From: UBA932 sp031548545
Lineage (GTDB): Bacteria; Bacteroidota; Bacteroidia; Bacteroidales; UBA932
Assembly (NCBI GenBank): GCA_031548545.1
Contig: JAVBQY010000011.1
Location: forward strand, 62,001-126,000
Direction of reading: 5' to 3'
Length of the DNA stretch: 64,000 bases
Shown piece by piece: positions 8,760 through 17,084 of this stretch. The translations under genes and the position numbers were made by a program. The number at the start of each line of letters is the position of its first letter. Position 1 is the stretch's first letter. The notes below the pieces were generated by a model that worked only from the letters and a program-made list of their open reading frames with translations, ran no database searches and was not told the DNA's origin.

Positions 8760-10484
8760 ATGAACTTCTATAGAGACAATAAAGAGATCGCCTTTCAGTT
8801 GCAGCATCCGTTGATGCGTAAAATTATAGCATTGAAAGAAAAAGGCTTTGCCGACAAGGGCAAGTATCCGCATGCATTCCTGGATGTGGATGATGCGTTG
8901 GACAGCTATGACAAGGTCCTGGCTATTCTGGGCGAGATTTGCGGCGATATTCTGGCGCCCAATGCCGAAGGGGTAGACCATGAGGGGCCGCAGGTGATTG
9001 ACGGCCGTGTTCAATATGCTCCCGGTACGCAGAAAAACCATGAAGCCCTGGCCCAGGCCGGACTGTATGGCATGTCATTGCCGCGTGAGTATGGCGGACT
9101 GAACTTCTCCATGGTACCTTATGTGATGGCTGCCGAGATTGTAAGCCGCGCCGATGCCGGTTTTGCCAACATCTGGGGCTTGCAGGACTGTGCCGAAACC
9201 ATCCATGAATTTGCTTCGGCGGCCATCAAAGAAGAATTTTTGCCCCGCATTAATAAAGGTGACACCTGCTCTATGGACCTTACCGAGCCCGATGCCGGCA
9301 GTGACCTGCAGGCCGTGATGCTCAAGGCCACCTGGAACGAGGAAAAGGGAATGTTTCTGCTCAATGGCGTGAAGCGTTTTATCACCAACGGCGATGCCGA
9401 AATTAAACTGGTATTGGCCCGTTCCGAGGAAGGAACCACCGACGCCCGCGGATTGTCTTACTTTGTGTACGATAAAGCCTGGGGTGGCGTCCGTGTACGC
9501 CGTATTGAAAATAAGCTCGGAATCAAAGGTTCTCCCACTGCCGAATTGGTGTTCACCAATGCGCCAGCCAAGCTGGTGGGTGACCGCAAGATGGGCCTTA
9601 TCAAATACGTAATGTCATTGATGAACGGCGCCCGCCTTGGCGTTGGTGCGCAGTCCGTAGGGCTTTCGGAAGCGGCCTATCGTGAGGCCTTGAAATACGC
9701 CCACGAGCGCGCCCAGTTCGGTAAGACCATTGTGAACTTCCCGGCCGTATATGAGTTGCTGGCAGTGATTAAAGCCAAATTGCAGGCGTCCCGTGCGTTG
9801 TTGTATGAGACCTCCCGCTTTGTAGATATGTATAAAGCGTATGGTTTTGTGGCGGAAGACCGCAAGCTGACCCCCGAAGAACGCAGTGAACTGAAAGAAT
9901 ACCAAAAACTGGCCGATGCTTATACGCCGCTGTTGAAATTGTTTTCCAGCGAGTATGCCAACCAGAATGCCTATGACGCCCTGCAGGTTCATGGTGGTTC
10001 CGGCTTTATGAAAGAATATCCGGTAGAGCGCCTGTATCGCGACGCCCGTATCCTCACCATCTATGAAGGTACGTCGCAGCTGCAGGTGGTGGCCGCCATC
10101 CGTGGCGTGATCACCGGCGCCTACCTGAACCGTATCCGTGAATACGAAAAGATGCCCGTGAAAGCCGAACACGAACAGCTGAAAAAAATACTGACGGCTA
10201 TGACCGAACAGTACGTAAAGGCTGTAGAATTGGTGAATGCAAAAGAAGATGCGGAATATACCGACTTCCATGCCCGCCGCCTGGTGGAAATGGCCGGACA
10301 TATCGTCATGGGCTACCTGTTGTTGATAGATGCCCAACGCAGCGCCGACTTCGAACAATCCGCTGCTGTATTTATTACCCGCGGACAGTCCTGGAACCAC
10401 GAACGCTTCAGTTTCATCGCCAACTTTGAGCCCGATCACCTCGGCGCTTACAGCCTGATGAAAGATATGAAAGCGGAAGAGTAG
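8760..10484 (+). CDS. Acyl-CoA dehydrogenase family protein
   Basis: A 574-residue flavoprotein that oxidises an acyl-CoA (or an analogue) and passes electrons to the adjacent ETF. Core motifs: SMDLTEPDAGSDLQA, GVKRFITNGDAE, GIKGSPTAELVFTNAPA, the ARLGVGAQSVGLSEAAYREALKYAHERAQFGK block, and the catalytic-base motif YEGTSQLQ with Glu436. A C-terminal extension of about 120 residues beyond the canonical domain places it with the longer ~570-600 residue group found with etfBA in Bacteroidales. The substrate is not determined; butyryl-CoA or branched-chain acyl-CoA are plausible because an ilvE gene and a 2-oxoacid:ferredoxin oxidoreductase are nearby. Confidence 0.92.
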   Translation: MNFYRDNKEIAFQLQHPLMRKIIALKEKGFADKGKYPHAFLDVDDALDSYDKVLAILGEICGDILAPNAEGVDHEGPQVIDGRVQYAPGTQKNHEALAQAGLYGMSLPREYGGLNFSMVPYVMAAEIVSRADAGFANIWGLQDCAETIHEFASAAIKEEFLPRINKGDTCSMDLTEPDAGSDLQAVMLKATWNEEKGMFLLNGVKRFITNGDAEIKLVLARSEEGTTDARGLSYFVYDKAWGGVRVRRIENKLGIKGSPTAELVFTNAPAKLVGDRKMGLIKYVMSLMNGARLGVGAQSVGLSEAAYREALKYAHERAQFGKTIVNFPAVYELLAVIKAKLQASRALLYETSRFVDMYKAYGFVAEDRKLTPEERSELKEYQKLADAYTPLLKLFSSEYANQNAYDALQVHGGSGFMKEYPVERLYRDARILTIYEGTSQLQVVAAIRGVITGAYLNRIREYEKMPVKAEHEQLKKILTAMTEQYVKAVELVNAKEDAEYTDFHARRLVEMAGHIVMGYLLLIDAQRSADFEQSAAVFITRGQSWNHERFSFIANFEPDHLGAYSLMKDMKAEE

Positions 10485-10506
10485 TCCCTGTCGTTTTAAA
10501 AGCATT

Positions 10507-10545
10507 AAAAAGCCCGTCTGTTTTGAGTTACAGATGGGCTTTTTG
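10507..10545. terminator. Bidirectional terminator between acyl-CoA dehydrogenase and ftsY
   Basis: Stem AAAGCCCGTCTGT / ACAGATGGGCTTT (one G-U pair) with a short loop, flanked by A-run and T-run, serving both convergent genes. Confidence 0.85.
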
Positions 10546-10565
10546 CTATTGTGGCCGTCGAGAAA

Positions 10566-11513
10566 TTACTCTCCGAAAAGTGTATCCACAAAGGCGGTAG
10601 GATCGAAGACCTGCAGGTCATTAATGCCTTCGCCTACACCTATAAATTTTACGGGAATCTTAAACTTGTCGGCTATGCCCAGGACAACGCCACCCTTGGC
10701 GGTACCGTCGAGCTTGGTAATAGCCAGGGCGCTCACTTCGGTCGCCTTGGTGAAAGCGTCGGCCTGTTGGAAGGCATTTTGTCCGGTAGAGCCGTCAAGC
10801 ACCAGTAAGACCTCGTGCGGGGCGTCCGGAATGACCTTGCTCATCACCTGGCGGATTTTGGTCAGCTCGTTCATCAGGTTGACCTTGTTGTGCAAACGGC
10901 CGGCCGTATCAATCAGTACGACATCGGCATTATTGGCCACGGCGGAGGCTACGGTATCGTAGGCCACAGAGGCGGGGTCTGCGCCCATTTGTTGTTTAAC
11001 GATATCCACTCCGGCGCGCTGGCTCCAGATGGTGAGTTGGTCTACGGCGGCAGCACGGAAAGTGTCGGCAGCGCCCAGCACTACTTTCTTGCCTTCGTTT
11101 TTCAATTGGGCGGCCAGTTTTCCAATGGTGGTAGTTTTACCCACACCATTCACCCCCACAACCATAATCACATATGGTTTTTTGCTGAAGTCGAATGCCG
11201 CTTTATTGTTGCCGCTGTGGTCCGTGAGCAGGGCGGCTGTTTCTTCGCGCAGGATGGCGTTCAGTTCTTCGGTATTTACATACTTGTCACGTGCCGCCCG
11301 TTGTTCAATGCGTTCGACAATACGCAGGGTGGTATCTACCCCGACATCGGCCGTTACCAGCGCTTCTTCGAGGCTGTCGAGAACCTCTTCGTCAACTTTT
11401 GATTTGCCGACAATACTACGGGATATTTTTTCAAAGATGCCCCGTTTGGTCTTTTCCAGCCCTTTGTCCAGGCTTTCTTTACTTTCCTTGTTTTTCTTCC
11501 AAAAAAGTGCCAT
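10566..11513 (-). CDS. ftsY: Signal recognition particle receptor FtsY
   Basis: FtsY is the GTPase receptor that docks SRP-ribosome complexes at the membrane. The NG domain shows VVGVNGVGKTTTIGKLA (P-loop), DTFRAAAVDQL, DTAGRLHNK and TKLDGTAKGG. The acidic A domain is short, as usual in Bacteroidota. The reading frame extends eight codons upstream to a TTG at 11537, but ATG 11513 (MALFWKKNKES) gives the family N-terminus. It is the last gene of rpmB-rpmG-DUF4295-ftsY, and a hairpin with a T-run lies between DUF4295 and ftsY. Confidence 0.96.
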   Translation of the reverse strand: MALFWKKNKESKESLDKGLEKTKRGIFEKISRSIVGKSKVDEEVLDSLEEALVTADVGVDTTLRIVERIEQRAARDKYVNTEELNAILREETAALLTDHSGNNKAAFDFSKKPYVIMVVGVNGVGKTTTIGKLAAQLKNEGKKVVLGAADTFRAAAVDQLTIWSQRAGVDIVKQQMGADPASVAYDTVASAVANNADVVLIDTAGRLHNKVNLMNELTKIRQVMSKVIPDAPHEVLLVLDGSTGQNAFQQADAFTKATEVSALAITKLDGTAKGGVVLGIADKFKIPVKFIGVGEGINDLQVFDPTAFVDTLFGE

Positions 11514-11540
11514 GTTTATTTTCTTAGTCTGATCCAAATA

Positions 11541-11570
11541 GAAAAAGCCCCTTTGTGGAGGAGCTTTCTA
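11541..11570 (-). terminator. Terminator-like hairpin upstream of ftsY
   Basis: On the minus strand AAAGCTCC-TCCACAAA-GGGGCTTT is followed by further Ts, the form of an intrinsic terminator. It lies between DUF4295 and ftsY, so it may reduce read-through from the ribosomal-protein genes. Confidence 0.6.
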
Positions 11571-11590
11571 TACTTCAAAGAGGGGTAATA

Positions 11591-11752
11591 CTATTTTTTT
11601 CCGGCGAAGAAGTCTTTTACTTCTGCGGTAGGCACCATTTCTTCTTGAAATGCATAGGAGCCGGAACGTTCCGATTTCACCATGCGGATACATTTTACGG
11701 TATGTTTACCGGCTGTTTTGTCGCGCAATGTTGCAACTACTTTTTTTGCCAT
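11591..11752 (-). CDS. DUF4295 family small protein
   Basis: A 53-residue basic protein reading MAKKVVATLRDKTAGKHT at the start and ending DFFAGKK. It matches the Bacteroidota-restricted DUF4295 family, which is nearly always placed between rpmG and ftsY. The function is unknown; position and composition suggest a ribosome-associated protein. The start ATG is 28 bases after the rpmG stop, so it is probably co-transcribed. Confidence 0.85.
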   Translation of the reverse strand: MAKKVVATLRDKTAGKHTVKCIRMVKSERSGSYAFQEEMVPTAEVKDFFAGKK

Positions 11753-11780
11753 GACTTATATCAATTACGATTGTTACAAA

Positions 11781-11963
11781 TTATTTAATTTCGCGGTGTA
11801 AAGTCACTTTCTTCATGAAAGGATTATACTTTTTGCGTTCCATGCGATTGGTTGTGTTCTTTTTGTTCTTGGTGGTAATGTAGCGTGAAATACCCGGAAC
11901 GCCGGCTTCACGTTGCTCTGTACACTCGAGGATTACCTGAACTCTATTGCCTTTCTTTGCCAT
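11781..11963 (-). CDS. rpmG: 50S ribosomal protein L33
   Basis: A 60-residue L33, with MAKKGNRVQVILECTEQRE and the conserved ISRYITTKNKKNT...RKKYNPFMKK. The paired cysteines of the zinc-binding form are missing (only one Cys in ILECTE), so this is the zinc-independent type. It lies 11 bases downstream of rpmB. Confidence 0.97.
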   Translation of the reverse strand: MAKKGNRVQVILECTEQREAGVPGISRYITTKNKKNTTNRMERKKYNPFMKKVTLHREIK

Positions 11964-11974
11964 GATTCGATCTC

Positions 11975-12217
11975 CTAATAAATATTAATCAAGCCCGATG
12001 TTTTGGCAGCTGCCAGGGCGTTTTTTAAACCTTTTTTATTAATAGTGCGGATACCGGCGGCCGACACTTTCAACGTGATGAAACGGTTTTCATCTTCCAG
12101 CCAGAAACGTTTGTTCTGGAGGTTAGGGGCAAACTCGCGTTTAGTGCGGCGTTTCGAGTGCGAAACATTGTTGCCTATCATTCTTTTCTTTCCGGTTATC
12201 TGACAAATTCGTGCCAT
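11975..12217 (-). CDS. rpmB: 50S ribosomal protein L28
   Basis: An 80-residue L28 with MARICQITGKKRMIGNNVSHSKRRTKREF and the ...RTINKKGL C-terminal region, both characteristic. It is the first gene of the rpmB-rpmG-DUF4295-ftsY unit. Confidence 0.97.
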   Translation of the reverse strand: MARICQITGKKRMIGNNVSHSKRRTKREFAPNLQNKRFWLEDENRFITLKVSAAGIRTINKKGLKNALAAAKTSGLINIY

Positions 12218-12548
12218 TTTTTTTATGCTTTACTCAATTTGGGGCTGCAAATATCGGGAAAATATTTTAGAGTACCAAATTTTTTTTGAAACAAAACGAA
12301 ATCAACCGGAAAATAACACTTCAGGCCGGGTGTGGCGGTATATTGATCGTTGTTGTAAATAATTCTTTTTTAATTTATTAAAAGATATTGTATGCTTTTG
12401 TCGGAGGATAAATATTTTTTGCAGCTATTTTATTTTTTGAAAACGGCCTGTCTTTTCTTATGATTTGTTATTTTTTAGACCGTTTTCTTGTTTAGTTGAA
12501 ATTTTTTTCTTAGTTTTGTAGTATAAATTATAAACAGTATTTTCAATT
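12218..12548. other. Intergenic region between rpmB and ferredoxin subunit gene
   Basis: This 331-base AT-rich gap separates two divergent units. It holds the promoter of the oxidoreductase operon (TAGTTTTG at 12511-12518) and an imperfect inverted repeat, GAAAACGG...CCGTTTTC, at 12439-12487 directly upstream of it. A weak candidate for the rpmB promoter on the minus strand is GATATTTG near 12250. No coding sequence was seen. Confidence 0.6.
12511..12518 (+). promoter_or_regulatory. -7 element of 2-oxoacid:ferredoxin oxidoreductase operon
   Basis: TAGTTTTG fits TAnnTTTG. A CTTG at 12487-12490, 20 bases upstream, could act as the -33 element. The start codon follows 30 bases later. Confidence 0.5.
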
Positions 12549-12770
12549 ATGGCAATGAAAGGAGCAATAGTTGTAGACAGGGAGAAATGCAAAGGCTGCG
12601 GCGTTTGCATAGTTAACTGTCCTGCACAAGTTATTGCGTTAACCAAAGAGGTTAATAGCAAGGGGTATCCGATGGCGTATATGGCCAAGCCCGAGGCTTG
12701 CACGGGCTGCACCAACTGCGCTACCGTGTGTCCCGATTCAGTAATCACCGTTTATAGAGTAAAAGAATAG
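12549..12770 (+). CDS. 2-oxoacid:ferredoxin oxidoreductase, ferredoxin-like delta subunit
   Basis: A 73-residue protein with two CxxCxxCxxxCP motifs (CKGCGVCIVNCP and CTGCTNCATVCP) binding two [4Fe-4S] clusters. It is the electron-transfer subunit of the four-gene complex that follows. The gene ends one base before the next start, showing tight coupling. Confidence 0.93.
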   Translation: MAMKGAIVVDREKCKGCGVCIVNCPAQVIALTKEVNSKGYPMAYMAKPEACTGCTNCATVCPDSVITVYRVKE

Positions 12771-12771
12771 T

Positions 12772-13851
12772 ATGGCGGAAAAAATCTTAATGAAAGGAAA
12801 CGAAGCTATTGCCATTGCAGCTATTCGCTGCGGTTGTGATGGCTATTTCGGCTATCCCATTACTCCCCAGAGTGAGGTGATGGAAACGCTGATGGAAGAA
12901 AAACCTTGGGAATCAACCGGTATGGTGGTTTTGCAAGCAGAAAGCGAAGTGGCTTCTATCAATATGTTGTATGGAGGCGCTTCTTGTGGTAAAAAAGTAA
13001 TGACCTCTTCGAGTAGTCCGGGTATCAGCCTGATGTGCGAAGGCTTAACTTACCTGGCAGGTGCGGAATTGCCCGCCCTTGTCGTTAACGTAGTGCGCGG
13101 CGGCCCGGGCCTTGGTTCTATCCAGCCCTCGCAGGCTGACTATTTCCAGGCTGTTAAAGGTGGCGGGCATGGTGACTATCACATGATCGTGCTGGCTCCG
13201 GCCTCCGTACAGGAAATGTATGACCACGTAGATCTGGCTTTCGAGCTGGCATTCAAATACCGTAATCCGGCCATGATCCTCAGCGATGGTGTGATCGGCC
13301 AGATGATGGAAAAAGTGGAACTCCGTCCCGAAAAACGCCGTTGGACCAATGAGGAAATCATTGAGATGTACGGTTCCTGGGCAACTACCGGTAAGCCGGC
13401 AAGCCGTAAACAGAACGTTACCACGTCTTTGGCCTTGGAGTCTTCTATTCTTGAAGCGCTCAATTTGAAGTTGATAGAGAAGTATGAGCAGATGCATGAG
13501 CAAGACGTACGTTTCGAGAAAACACTTTGCGATGACGCTGAGTATATATTAGTTGCTTATGGTTCTTCCGCCCGTATTTGTGAAAAAGCCGTAGAAGACG
13601 CCCGTAAAGAAGGTATCAAGGTGGGCTTGCTCCGCCCCATTACCCTTTATCCTTTCCCTACCAGGGAGCTTCAAAACATGGCTAAACAAGTTAAAGGTAT
13701 GCTGACGGTGGAAATGAGCGCCGGACAAATGGTGGAAGATGTACGCCTGGCCGTAAACGGCAAGGTGCCCGTGGAACACTTTGGCCGTATGGGAGGCATT
13801 ATCCCTACACCTGAAGAAGTAGTAGCAGCCCTTAAAAAAATGGTAAAATAA
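12772..13851 (+). CDS. vorB: 2-oxoacid:ferredoxin oxidoreductase alpha subunit (VorB-like)
   Basis: The alpha subunit (359 residues) of a 2-oxoacid:ferredoxin oxidoreductase. GNEAIAIAAIRCGCDGYFGYPITPQSE is the family N-terminus, and SSSPGISLMCEGL and RGGPGLGSIQPSQADY are conserved substrate/ThDP-interface segments. Sequences of this type are usually annotated as VorB (branched-chain 2-oxoacid) or KorA (2-oxoglutarate); the two cannot be separated safely by eye. With subunit order delta-alpha-beta-gamma, it catalyses CoA-dependent oxidative decarboxylation reducing ferredoxin, or the reverse. The stop is immediately followed by the beta-subunit ATG. Confidence 0.88.
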   Translation: MAEKILMKGNEAIAIAAIRCGCDGYFGYPITPQSEVMETLMEEKPWESTGMVVLQAESEVASINMLYGGASCGKKVMTSSSSPGISLMCEGLTYLAGAELPALVVNVVRGGPGLGSIQPSQADYFQAVKGGGHGDYHMIVLAPASVQEMYDHVDLAFELAFKYRNPAMILSDGVIGQMMEKVELRPEKRRWTNEEIIEMYGSWATTGKPASRKQNVTTSLALESSILEALNLKLIEKYEQMHEQDVRFEKTLCDDAEYILVAYGSSARICEKAVEDARKEGIKVGLLRPITLYPFPTRELQNMAKQVKGMLTVEMSAGQMVEDVRLAVNGKVPVEHFGRMGGIIPTPEEVVAALKKMVK

Positions 13852-14619
13852 ATGACTATGGACGTAAAAGACATCATAAAACCAGAAAATAAAGTCTACG
13901 GCAAATCGCCGGTGATGACAGACAATGTATTGCACTATTGTCCCGGTTGCAGCCACGGTACTATTCATAAATTGGTGGCCGAGGTGATTGAAGAGATGGG
14001 CATACAGGATAAAACGATCGGCGTATCACCTGTAGGTTGTGCTGTGTTTGCTTATAATTATATGGATATCGACTGGCAACAAGCCGCCCACGGGCGCGCT
14101 CCGGCGCTGGCTACGGCTACTAAACGCTTGTATCCTGAGAAGTATGTGTTTACTTACCAGGGTGACGGTGACCTGTCGGCCATCGGTACCGCAGAGACTA
14201 TTCACGCCTGCAACCGTGGTGAAAACATCATGATCATTCTGGTAAACAATGCTATCTACGGGATGACCGGCGGACAGATGTCGCCTTCGACCCTTGTCGG
14301 ACAGGTGACCGCTACGACGCCTTACGGCCGTAACGTTGAGCTCAATGGTTTTCCTTTGAAGATTTCCAACATTGTTGCGCAACTGGAAGGTACATGCTAT
14401 GTAACCCGCCAGAGTGTACAGACTGCCGCTGCCGTGCGTAAAACCAAGAGAGCTATCCGTAAGGCCCTGGAAAATTCCGCCCAGAAAAAAGGTACTTCTT
14501 TCATTGAAGTGGTAGCCGCCTGTAACTCCAATTGGAAATTGGATCCTGTGAAATCGAATAAATGGATGGAAGAAAACCTCTTCCCTTTCTATGAATTAGG
14601 TGACCTTAAAGACAAATAA
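13852..14619 (+). CDS. 2-oxoacid:ferredoxin oxidoreductase beta subunit (ThDP-binding)
   Basis: The beta subunit (255 residues) carries thiamine diphosphate. YCPGCSHGTIHK contains the CxxC typical of the family, and GDGDLSAIGTAE...NIMIILVNNAIYGMTGGQ is the Mg/ThDP-binding fold. The ATG begins directly after the alpha-subunit stop (TAAATG); a second ATG two codons in is an alternative start. It is part of the delta-alpha-beta-gamma operon. Confidence 0.94.
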   Translation: MTMDVKDIIKPENKVYGKSPVMTDNVLHYCPGCSHGTIHKLVAEVIEEMGIQDKTIGVSPVGCAVFAYNYMDIDWQQAAHGRAPALATATKRLYPEKYVFTYQGDGDLSAIGTAETIHACNRGENIMIILVNNAIYGMTGGQMSPSTLVGQVTATTPYGRNVELNGFPLKISNIVAQLEGTCYVTRQSVQTAAAVRKTKRAIRKALENSAQKKGTSFIEVVAACNSNWKLDPVKSNKWMEENLFPFYELGDLKDK

Positions 14620-14647
14620 AGACAAACGACTAAAACTTTAAAATTTT

Positions 14648-15193
14648 ATGAAAGAAGAAATAATCATAGCAGGTTTTGGCGGACAAGGTGTATTGTCTAT
14701 GGGTAAAATCCTGGCTTACTCCGGTATCATGCAAGATATGGAAGTTACCTGGATGCCCTCTTATGGTCCCGAAATGCGTGGCGGTACGGCTAACGTAACC
14801 GTGGTACTGAGCGATAAACGCATCAGTTCACCCGTAGTGCAACAGTATGATACGGCCATTGCCCTTAACCAGCAATCATTGGATAAATTTCAACATGCGG
14901 TGAAACCCGGCGGGCTCTTGCTTTATGATCCCAATGGGATTACTATGCCTCCTACCCGCACGGATATCCGTGTAGCTAAAATTGAAGCGGCCGAAGAGGC
15001 TGCCAAGCTGGGTAACTCCAAGGCTTACAACATGGTTGTTATGGGCGCATTCCTCAAACTGAAACCCATTGTTAAAATGGACAATGTAATCAAAGGCTTG
15101 AAGAAATCGATTCCGGAACGCCATCATCACCTCATTCCTATGAATGAGCAGGCTATCCAACGCGGCATGGAAGCTGTGACAGATGTAAGATAA
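14648..15193 (+). CDS. 2-oxoacid:ferredoxin oxidoreductase gamma subunit
   Basis: The gamma subunit (181 residues) with EIIIAGFGGQGVLSMGKILAY and MPSYGPEMRGGTANVTVVLSD, both hallmarks of the family. It completes the four-subunit enzyme. An intrinsic terminator follows 24 bases after the stop, marking the end of the operon. Confidence 0.95.
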   Translation: MKEEIIIAGFGGQGVLSMGKILAYSGIMQDMEVTWMPSYGPEMRGGTANVTVVLSDKRISSPVVQQYDTAIALNQQSLDKFQHAVKPGGLLLYDPNGITMPPTRTDIRVAKIEAAEEAAKLGNSKAYNMVVMGAFLKLKPIVKMDNVIKGLKKSIPERHHHLIPMNEQAIQRGMEAVTDVR

Positions 15194-15216
15194 CCACTGT
15201 TATAGCTAAAAATAGA

Positions 15217-15249
15217 AGAAAGGGCGCTTTAATATAAGGCGCCTTTTTC
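15217..15249 (+). terminator. Terminator of the 2-oxoacid:ferredoxin oxidoreductase operon
   Basis: A-rich lead-in, GGGCGC stem, loop TTTAATATAAG, GCGCC arm and a run of five Ts. Confidence 0.8.
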
Positions 15250-15285
15250 TATGGGTGCAGGTGGCTTTTGAATGGGGGCGATAGC

Positions 15286-16389
15286 TTATATCTTCTCCGT
15301 CAGTTTCTGTACCAGCCGGAATTGGTTGAAGAATTCTTTGGCAAAAACACGTACCACCATGTAAGTAGGGATGGCCAGGATCATGCCGAATACTCCGGCG
15401 ATACCGCCGGCGGTAAGGATCACCAGAAAGATTTCCAGTGGATGGGCTTTGATGCTGTTGGAGTAGATGAAGGGCTGGAATAAAGCGGCGTCAATCATGT
15501 TGATGCCGATGTAGCAGGCGGCCATTTTCAGGAGGAGGAAAGGTAGTGCGACATCGGACATGCCGAAAGTGGTGGCGATACCGATGGCGCAGCCGAAAAG
15601 CAGGCTGATGAGAGGGCCGATATAAGGAATCATATTCAAAATGCCTCCGAGGAAGCCCAGTACCAGCGCGGTTTGAAAGGGGAGGCCGGCAATAAAGGTA
15701 AGGCCTATGGTGAGCAGTGTCATTACGCAGCACATGTCGGCGAAGATGCCAATAAAGTACCTTATCAGCAGGTGGGTGATAGAGGATAGGGCATGACGGG
15801 CGTTTTCTTCGTATTTGGAAGGAAATAGCATGATCACCCCTTCAAAGAAAAGGTTGTCTTCTTTGAGGAAGAAAAAGGTGATAAAGGTGACGGCAAAGAC
15901 GCCCACCCCTACACTGACCAGCATATTGGCTACGGAACCGAAAATGCCTACGATGGTGCTTTGGTTGATGATGTTGGAGAATTGCCCCTTAAGTACTTCA
16001 TGCAGGTTGAAGTCTTTGGACATTCCGGGAATCGTCGCCATAATCCAATGTTGCACCCGGTCTATGCTGTGTCCTATTTCCGACAGAAACTGATCGGGGG
16101 TGATGGTTGAAAGGCGGTCCACCAGATTGGCGATAAGAGGGGACATGACGAAGAAGAACAGGAGGAATACGGCCCACAGTATGATGACGGTGAGCAGGGC
16201 CGAGAGTACATGCGGAAAGCGGCGCGCCCCGATATGCAGGCGGTCCAGTGCATTTACCAGCGGCCGGCCTATGAGCGACACTACGGCCGAGATAAGGATG
16301 TAAGTGAGGATATTGCTGAAATACCAGGCCAGGAATAGCCCCAGCGCTGTTCCTACGGCAATAATGATATACCTGGCCAGTTTATTCAT
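15286..16389 (-). CDS. AI-2E family transporter (PF01594-type permease)
   Basis: A 367-residue polytopic membrane protein with about seven or eight hydrophobic segments. The central block PFQTALVLGFLGGILNMIPYIGPLIS is the family signature, followed by a C-terminal segment containing GGIAGVFGMILAIPTYMVVRV. Members have been linked to export of autoinducer-2 or to Na+/H+ exchange; the substrate here is unknown. It is transcribed with psd, cdsA and ftsH on the minus strand, 7 bases after the psd stop. Confidence 0.88.
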   Translation of the reverse strand: MNKLARYIIIAVGTALGLFLAWYFSNILTYILISAVVSLIGRPLVNALDRLHIGARRFPHVLSALLTVIILWAVFLLFFFVMSPLIANLVDRLSTITPDQFLSEIGHSIDRVQHWIMATIPGMSKDFNLHEVLKGQFSNIINQSTIVGIFGSVANMLVSVGVGVFAVTFITFFFLKEDNLFFEGVIMLFPSKYEENARHALSSITHLLIRYFIGIFADMCCVMTLLTIGLTFIAGLPFQTALVLGFLGGILNMIPYIGPLISLLFGCAIGIATTFGMSDVALPFLLLKMAACYIGINMIDAALFQPFIYSNSIKAHPLEIFLVILTAGGIAGVFGMILAIPTYMVVRVFAKEFFNQFRLVQKLTEKI

Positions 16390-16396
16390 CGGATGT

Positions 16397-17053
16397 TTAT
16401 TTCTTTAATTCAGCGATTATAGTCTGGGTACCCACGGTTTTTTCGCCGATTTTCACTTTTATATCAGCGTCAAGAGGGAGGAAAAGGTCTATGCGCGAAC
16501 CGAACTTGATGAAGCCGGTTTCCGTACCTTGCTCCACCTGGGCGCCTTCTTTGGCATAGCATACGATACGACGGGCTATGAGCCCGGCAATTTGACGGAA
16601 GAGGATTTTAGTGCCGTTATGGTTGACTACAATCGTCGTGCGTTCATTTTTTTCAGATGATTTTTCATGGTAGGCCACCAGGTATTTTCCCTGATGATGG
16701 CGGAAATATTCCACTATTCCGCCGATAGGGAACCAGTTGATGTGCACATTGAATACGGACATGAAAATGGAGACCTGCATGCGGCGGTCTTTGAAATATT
16801 CGTTTTCTTCCACTTCTTTGATGATAACGATCGTGCCGTCGGCCGGCGCTATGATGGCGTTATCGCGTTGCACCGGTATACGGGTGGGGACGCGGAAGAA
16901 ACGCATGACAAACAGGTAAAGGAGCAACAAGGCTATAAATACGGACCATAGCAGCCAGCCCGTACCGCAACACCACCGTGTCAAGGCCAGAATGGCCAAA
17001 AAGAAAATAGCAGTGTAGTTAAGAATTGTTTGTCCTTCGCGATGAGTTTTCAT
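16397..17053 (-). CDS. psd: Phosphatidylserine decarboxylase proenzyme (archaeal-type)
   Basis: It makes phosphatidylethanolamine from phosphatidylserine. The protein is 218 residues, the short archaeal-type form usual in Bacteroidota. Two N-terminal membrane segments lie at about residues 13-50. The conserved IIAPADGTIV is present, and the self-cleavage site is FGSR with Gly185-Ser186, the Ser becoming the pyruvoyl group. It follows cdsA, which supplies the CDP-diacylglycerol used upstream in the same pathway; phosphatidylserine synthase is not in this window. Confidence 0.94.
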   Translation of the reverse strand: MKTHREGQTILNYTAIFFLAILALTRWCCGTGWLLWSVFIALLLLYLFVMRFFRVPTRIPVQRDNAIIAPADGTIVIIKEVEENEYFKDRRMQVSIFMSVFNVHINWFPIGGIVEYFRHHQGKYLVAYHEKSSEKNERTTIVVNHNGTKILFRQIAGLIARRIVCYAKEGAQVEQGTETGFIKFGSRIDLFLPLDADIKVKIGEKTVGTQTIIAELKK

Positions 17054-17084
17054 TGTAGGGTTTGAATTTTATTAGGTGTTGAAA

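Noticed and set aside
9615..10505. 296-codon open frame opposite the acyl-CoA dehydrogenase gene
   Set aside because: Antisense shadow; the plus-strand gene has intact catalytic motifs across the same region.
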